Below the pieces are notes generated by a model. The model had not been told where the DNA came from, did no database searches, and saw only the letters and a program-made list of their open reading frames with translations. From NCBI GenBank assembly GCA_965263165.1, contig OZ253584.1, positions 2,480,001 through 2,544,000 of the forward strand: a stretch of DNA of 64,000 nucleotides, given 5' to 3'. Below, one piece after another: positions 59,474 to 64,000 of the stretch. The position numbers and the translations under genes are program-made. The stretch's first letter is position 1; every line of letters starts with the position of its first letter. This stretch comes from SAR202-VII-2 sp965263165. Its GTDB lineage: Bacteria; Chloroflexota; Dehalococcoidia; Lucifugimonadales; SAR202-VII-2.

Positions 59474-60541
59474 ATGCCAATGGCTATCCAATCAGACACC
59501 ATTTCCGCCGCAGTAGGCCCTGGCAACGCTCTTGGCAGCGTTCCGCTGCTGGAGGTGAAGGACCTGCGAACGCATTTCTCCACGCGGTGGGGCATTGCCA
59601 AGGCCGTTGACGGCGTCTCGTTCACCATCAACCAGGGTGAAACCGTTGGCCTGGTGGGAGAGTCCGGGAGCGGAAAGAGCATGACAGCACTGTCGGTTCT
59701 CGGTCTCGTTCCCAAGCCTGGGGGACGCATCGTGGGAGGACAGGTGTTGTTCGAGGGGCGCGACCTGGTGGGGCTGCCGCCCGGCGAGATGCGTAGGTAC
59801 CGGGGAAGACGAATGTCCATGATTCCCCAGGACCCCCTGACTACCCTGAACCCCGTCTTCACGATTGGCGACCAGGTGGCGGAACCGATCCGTATTCACC
59901 ATCTGGCGCCGGAGGGTGGCGTTATGGGCCGGGTGTTGCAGTGGCTCCGGGCGGTGAACATACCGGACCCAGAGTCCCGCCTGAACAGCTACCCCCATCA
60001 GTTCAGCGGCGGGATGCGGCAACGGGTGGTGGGGGCGGCGACCTTCTCCGCGGAGCCGATGCTTCTGATCGCCGACGAGCCGACGACGTCGCTGGACGTT
60101 ACGATCCAGGCCCAGTACCTGCGGCTTCTGAAGGAGGTCCAGGCCAGGACCAACGTGGCCATACTGTTCATCACCCACGACATGGGAATCGTTGCCAACA
60201 TGTGCGACCGGGTGGCGGTGATGTACTCAGGCAGAATCGTGGAGGAGGCGCCGGTGGGGCGGTTGTTCCAGGCGCCGGCGCATCCATACTCAGAGGCCCT
60301 GTTGCAATCGATACCCAGCGTTGCAGGGCCGCGGGGCCGGCTCACTCCGATCATGGGCGAGCCTCCGAACCTCTACGACCTGCCCAAGGGATGCCACTTC
60401 GCCCCGCGCTGCCCCAGGGTCATGGAGATCTGCCGGTCCGACTATCCCCCGACGGTGGCCGTGGAGGGGGAGGGGCACAGAGCCGCCTGCTGGCTACACG
60501 TCAAAGGACGCGATGGCTCAAACACTGCTCAAGCTCACTGA
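59474..60541 (+). CDS. Oligopeptide-type ABC transporter ATPase (OppD/DppD)
   Basis: 355 residues. Walker A GESGSGKS (62-69), Q-loop IPQDPLTTLNP, signature FSGGMRQR, Walker B LLIADEPTTSLDV and switch ITHDMGIV. The C-terminal oligopeptide-transporter extension has the Cys-rich CHFAPRCP pattern. Hydrolyses ATP for import together with the next gene product. Its end overlaps the following start by 29 bases. No clear ribosome site before the ATG. Confidence 0.93.
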   Translation: MPMAIQSDTISAAVGPGNALGSVPLLEVKDLRTHFSTRWGIAKAVDGVSFTINQGETVGLVGESGSGKSMTALSVLGLVPKPGGRIVGGQVLFEGRDLVGLPPGEMRRYRGRRMSMIPQDPLTTLNPVFTIGDQVAEPIRIHHLAPEGGVMGRVLQWLRAVNIPDPESRLNSYPHQFSGGMRQRVVGAATFSAEPMLLIADEPTTSLDVTIQAQYLRLLKEVQARTNVAILFITHDMGIVANMCDRVAVMYSGRIVEEAPVGRLFQAPAHPYSEALLQSIPSVAGPRGRLTPIMGEPPNLYDLPKGCHFAPRCPRVMEICRSDYPPTVAVEGEGHRAACWLHVKGRDGSNTAQAH

Positions 60542-61490
60542 CGTCAAGAAGCATTTCCCCGTCACCAAGGGTTTCCTGATCTCCAAGGTCACGGGCTGGA
60601 TCAAGGCCGTGGATGGCGTGAACCTCTCCCTGGAGCGTGGGGAGACCCTGGGCATCGTGGGGGAATCCGGGTGCGGGAAGACCACCACCGCCAAGCTGGT
60701 GCTCCTCCTGGAGGAGGCGACGTCCGGCTCCATTAAGTTTCAGGGCAAGGAGCTGTTGGAACTGAGGGGAGACGACCGCAAGGAGTATCGAAGGTCGGTG
60801 CAGCCTGTGTTCCAAGACCCTTCGAGCTCGCTGAACCCCCGGATGCGGGTTGAACACTTCGTCAGCGAGCCTCTTGACGTGAACTCCACGATGTCGAAGA
60901 GCGAACGAAAGGACCGGGTGCTCCAGGTGCTGCGGGACGTGGGGTTGGACGGGAACTTTGCCAAACGGTACCCCCACGAGCTGAGCGGCGGGCAGCGTCA
61001 ACGAGTGGCGCTTGCGCGGGCGCTGACGCTCACCCCGGACCTCATTGTCCTGGACGAGCCGGTGGCCTCGCTGGACGTGTCGGTGCGGAGCCAGATCATC
61101 AATTTGCTTAAGGACCTTCAGGACCAACTCGATTTGAGCTACTTGCTGATAAGCCATGACCTGGCGGCGTCCCGGCATCTAAGTGAACGAACGGCCGTGA
61201 TGTATTTGGGGAAGGTTGTGGAGACCGGTCCCGCTGAGGAGATGTTCGCAGACCCTCAGCACCCGTATACTCAGGCGCTGCTCTCAGCCGCCCTGCCAGC
61301 CCACCCTGACCAGCGCCGCGACTTCATCCCGTTGGAGGGAGAGGTTCCCAGCCCCATCAATCCGCCCTCAGGATGCAGCTTTCATACGCGCTGCCCCTTC
61401 GCCATGGCCATATGCTCGGAGGCTGAGCCGGCGCTCAAGGCACTGACAACGACGCGCGACGTGGCCTGCCATCTTTTCGACAGACCCTGA
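60513..61490 (+). CDS. Oligopeptide-type ABC transporter ATPase (OppF/DppF)
   Basis: 325 residues. Walker A GESGCGKTT, Q-loop VFQDPSSSLNPRM, signature LSGGQRQR, Walker B LIVLDEPVASLDV, switch ISHDLAASRHL and C-terminal Cys motif CSFHTRCPFAMAIC. Forms the ATPase pair with the preceding gene. Permease genes do not follow; a permease with the same family signature is on the opposite strand at the window edge. The stretch 61491-61747 holds no recognised gene, only small hairpins. Confidence 0.93.
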   Translation: MAQTLLKLTDVKKHFPVTKGFLISKVTGWIKAVDGVNLSLERGETLGIVGESGCGKTTTAKLVLLLEEATSGSIKFQGKELLELRGDDRKEYRRSVQPVFQDPSSSLNPRMRVEHFVSEPLDVNSTMSKSERKDRVLQVLRDVGLDGNFAKRYPHELSGGQRQRVALARALTLTPDLIVLDEPVASLDVSVRSQIINLLKDLQDQLDLSYLLISHDLAASRHLSERTAVMYLGKVVETGPAEEMFADPQHPYTQALLSAALPAHPDQRRDFIPLEGEVPSPINPPSGCSFHTRCPFAMAICSEAEPALKALTTTRDVACHLFDRP

Positions 61491-61747
61491 GCATAGCGCT
61501 GAGGCGTTCGGTGCATCGGGGGAACCAGGCTTCGTTAGCGAATCCCCTCGGCGCGGGAGTGATGCAGAGGTCTCGGGTGCGGGGGAAAGGGTGGGGGATT
61601 CTTCCCGCCCGCGCCTTTAACGAATATTCGCAGTACAGTACGCTTAGGCCCACCAGCGTGACCGCGAGCGCAGCCCTGCGCCGGGCGGCGGCGCGTTGCA
61701 GTCACCAGGCCCGGCAGGAGTCCTTCCCGCTCCGAGGCGGGCGGCAT

Positions 61748-62293
61748 CTATCGCGCCAGGGCACCCAAAGAGACTCCTTGCATCCGCCGGATTTCATCGT
61801 CGGTCAGGCAGTCTCACAACCTCAGGCCGTCGTCCGCAATCTCAACGAAGTCGCTCGGCGCCATTGCGGATGGGTCGTAGGAGTAGGGATCGATCAGTGC
61901 AACGTAGTGCGTGTGTTCTCTAGCGAAGTCCGCGACGCAGCTAAGGGACTCGTCGCTCAGCCCGCCGCCTTGTGATGCGGTGATGGCGACGAAGACCTTA
62001 ATGTATCCCTCAGGGGTGATGCAGTTCGACAGCGACTCTGTCGTCCCGAAGGCTTTATGGATCGTGGTTTCGAGGAGCATGTCGTACTGCTCCTCGGAGA
62101 GGCTTTCGCGTATGTATGCAGCCTCGGATTCGGGGAGTACGGCGAAGATGTCGCGCTCGGTGGATGTGTTGCTGTCTACCTCAGCCTGGAAGCTCACCAG
62201 AAATTCCACCTTTTCCACAGCGGTCAGGCAGTCGCAGAACTCCACCGATCCGGTCGAGTTGGCCTTCGAGCCCTCGAGGAAATCGAGGTAGCA
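61748..62293 (-). pseudogene. Partial duplicate of the lipoprotein repeat, broken by UGA
   Basis: The frame 61814-62245 encodes 143 residues that align along their length with the last repeat of the neighbouring lipoprotein (shared SESEAA/PESEAAY, LSEEQ, CI-PE, LSC--DFARE, PSDFVEIAD). It has no signal peptide. Homology extends upstream to about 62293, in a different frame from the lipoprotein. It also extends downstream through the UGA at 61814-61816 as DCLTDDEIRRMQ to a TAG at 61748. It is probably a degraded duplicate split off by frameshift and nonsense mutation. The UGA aligns with Tyr of the intact copy, so Sec is unlikely. Confidence 0.6.
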
Positions 62294-62297
62294 CCCC

Positions 62298-63362
62298 CTA
62301 CTGCATAGCGGCCGTGGCAGCCTCCTGAACTCGCAGCAACTCTTCTTCCGTCATACAGGCGTACTGCTGGGAGCCAGCGTTGCTGATCTCGATGAACTCA
62401 TCTGCGGGCATTGCTTCTATGCCCTGCAAGCCGGATGCGAGGAGTGCGATGAAGACTGGGTTCTCCCGGGCAAAGTCTTCGAGGCAACTCAGAGTCTCTT
62501 CGGTCACACCGCCGATGGCCCACTGTATGCCGTTAGCGAATATCTTGAGGTTGGTCTCCGGTTCAATGCAGTGGGCCACGGTGGTTCCGATGACCAGGGA
62601 CCCCAGAGGCTGAGCACCAACCATGGTCGCGAACTGTTCCTCAGAGAGGCCGTCGCGTACGCAGGCCGCCTCGGACTCGGAGAGAAGGGCGACGATGTCA
62701 GCCCCAGTGGCGGTAGCGTGCCTGTCGAGGCCCGTCCAGAGGCTCACGGTGAAGGCCTTCTTCTCCTCATTGGTCAGGCATTCATAAATCTCCACGTTAT
62801 GTGCAAGGGTCTCAGCGGCGTCGATGGGATCCGGCCCCAAGGCTAGTCCGAGCCTGATGTAGACCGCGTCCGGGTGCCCCAAGCCAATGTCGGTGATGCA
62901 CCTACGAGATTCCTCGGTCCATCCGCCCGCTTGGGCATCGAGGAACGCGACGCCGATGAGCACGATGTTGTCGGTCTTGAGGCATCCAAAAATGGGCGCC
63001 GCTGCCGCAGCATTGGCGCTTGCCATCAGGAGCGGTGTGCCGAGAATTATCTGATACAGTGCGTCGCCGAAGGCGGCCTGTATGCAGGCGGTTTCCTCAT
63101 CGGAGAGCGCGTCCATCAGATCTTTGCCGGTAGTGGACGCGGTGACGACGAAGTCTTCCAGGTTGACCGCAACCTGGGTGGACGAAGAAGCGGGGGTAGC
63201 CGTCGGACTGGGAGTGGCCGTCGGGACCGGAGTGGGGGTGTTTGTCGGCGTTGGTGTAGGAATAGGAGTCGGCGTCGGGTCGGACCCGCAGGCAGCAATG
63301 AGGGCAACGAGCGCGAGCGTCACGGCAACGATCCAGCGAAACCTGAAGATACGTGCGCGCAT
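62298..63362 (-). CDS. Lipoprotein with Pro/Thr linker and tandem repeats, unknown function
   Basis: 354 residues. Lipoprotein signal with lipobox IAAC (Cys25), a Pro/Thr-rich linker (residues 28-58) common in Chloroflexota surface proteins, then two repeats of about 130 residues. Each repeat has a Cys-containing opening (TACIQAAFGD; AACVRDGLSE), a central Cys (GCLKT; HCIEPE) and a late Cys (RRCITD; LSCLEDFARE). A third repeat lies in the broken frame just downstream. GGGAGG lies eight bases before the ATG. No known domain; probably extracellular. Confidence 0.75.
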   Translation of the reverse strand: MRARIFRFRWIVAVTLALVALIAACGSDPTPTPIPTPTPTNTPTPVPTATPSPTATPASSSTQVAVNLEDFVVTASTTGKDLMDALSDEETACIQAAFGDALYQIILGTPLLMASANAAAAAPIFGCLKTDNIVLIGVAFLDAQAGGWTEESRRCITDIGLGHPDAVYIRLGLALGPDPIDAAETLAHNVEIYECLTNEEKKAFTVSLWTGLDRHATATGADIVALLSESEAACVRDGLSEEQFATMVGAQPLGSLVIGTTVAHCIEPETNLKIFANGIQWAIGGVTEETLSCLEDFARENPVFIALLASGLQGIEAMPADEFIEISNAGSQQYACMTEEELLRVQEAATAAMQ

Positions 63363-63509
63363 GATTCCGACCTCCCAAGAAGTCCTTTTGGAGCTGGGCC
63401 GACTCGCAAGCAGCGGGCCTAAAAGGGTCCTTCTACGTGGGGAACTCCTTGAATCCTTAGCATACGGAGCGCCAATAGGATACCACAGCCCAAACCTTGG
63501 CAGGAACAA

Positions 63510-64000
63510 TTAGCGCGCGATATTCCTCGTCCTGGGATCGAGGAAGTCTCTCAGCCAGTCGCCCAAGAGATTGAAGGAAAGCACCACCAGGATGAGGGCG
63601 ATTCCTGGGAAGACGGTGATCCACCAAGCGGTCCCGACGATCTCCCGTCCTCCGGCTATCATGGAGCCCCAAGACGGCGAGGATGGCGGGATGCCGGCGC
63701 CAAGGAAGCTGAGTCCTGCCTCCACGGTGATGACCCAGCCAAGCTGGAGCGTCGCCAAGACAACGAGCGGGTTCAGTACGTTGGGAAAGATATGGCGAAC
63801 CATGATCCGCAGCGTGGAGCTGCCGGCGGTCCTTGCCAGGGCTACAAACTCCCGCTCTTTCCAGGTGAGGACTTCGCCCCGGACCAGCCGGGCGAATCGA
63901 GCCCAGAGGACCAGAGCCAGGACGATGATCAGCGTCTGGAAGCTGGCGCCCAGCCTTACGGCGAAGAGCAGGGCAATGAGGATGATGGGAAGGGAGAGCA
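63510..64000 (-). CDS. ABC transporter permease (DppC/OppC type), 5' end outside window
   Basis: The last 163 residues are visible. The frame is open to the window edge. It contains the permease EAA loop (EFVALARTAGSSTLRIMV, then RHIFPNVLNP), VEAGLSFLGAGIPPSSPSWG and the closing FNLLGDWLRDFLDPRTR, all typical of DppC-like inner-membrane components of peptide importers. Probably serves a separate transporter operon extending beyond the window, or the OppDF pair on the other strand. Confidence 0.9.
   Translation of the reverse strand, partial: LSLPIILIALLFAVRLGASFQTLIIVLALVLWARFARLVRGEVLTWKEREFVALARTAGSSTLRIMVRHIFPNVLNPLVVLATLQLGWVITVEAGLSFLGAGIPPSSPSWGSMIAGGREIVGTAWWITVFPGIALILVVLSFNLLGDWLRDFLDPRTRNIAR

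Noticed and set aside
61814..61816. UGA in the duplicated lipoprotein repeat considered as a second Sec codon
   Set aside because: It aligns with Tyr in the intact repeat, and no convincing SECIS hairpin follows; nonsense mutation is simpler.

Overview
The window is a GC-rich bacterial chromosome segment, most likely from Chloroflexota (Dehalococcoidia/SAR202-like). That assignment is an inference. It rests on the many luciferase-like flavin oxidoreductases, SDRs, CaiB-type CoA-transferases and amidohydrolases, on Pro/Thr-linker lipoproteins, and on siroheme-dependent heme genes. No rRNA, tRNA or CRISPR array was seen.

Layout. 0.1-1.6 kb: a two-gene unit with a PD-(D/E)XK-like nuclease. 1.7-2.1 kb: first copy of a dispersed promoter-bearing repeat (element A). 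2.2-10.4 kb: MFS exporter, bicupin, HpaI-type aldolase divergent from a PIN/antitoxin pair across a 25-bp palindrome, argS, and two genes matching the halves of D-glutamate cyclase. 10.5-15.2 kb: a LexA-box promoter driving imuB-dnaE2, a damage-inducible mutasome without imuA. 15.4-24 kb: a minus-strand tetrapyrrole operon (ahbAB, precorrin-2 dehydrogenase, hemA, hemC, cobA/hemD, hemB, an isochorismatase-like gene, hemL). 25.4-30.8 kb: selB-nurA-HAS-herA. 31-42 kb: catabolic genes (Rieske oxygenase, crotonase, five LLM oxidoreductases counting the one at 24.4 kb, hydrolase, SDR, amidohydrolase), interrupted by MITE B copy 1, a peroxiredoxin gene and element A copy 2. 42.3-44.3 kb: a complete IS1182-family element and MITE B copy 2. 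44.3-57.3 kb: hydroxyacid dehydrogenase, a repeat-built membrane protein, a CoA-transferase pair, MFS, SDRs, an RRM protein, glpX and hyuB. 57.6-64 kb: oligopeptide-type ABC transporter parts and a duplicated lipoprotein gene.

The strongest unusual result is at 33346-33783. A Bcp-type peroxiredoxin reads through an in-frame UGA exactly at its peroxidatic cysteine codon. A 10-bp-stem hairpin with a G-containing loop follows at SECIS spacing, and selB lies 2.5 kb away. This is a selenoprotein that conventional gene calling would split in two. The second main result is element A: its two copies have matching flanks, but hairpin loops and a 10-11-bp tandem repeat lie in opposite orientation between them.
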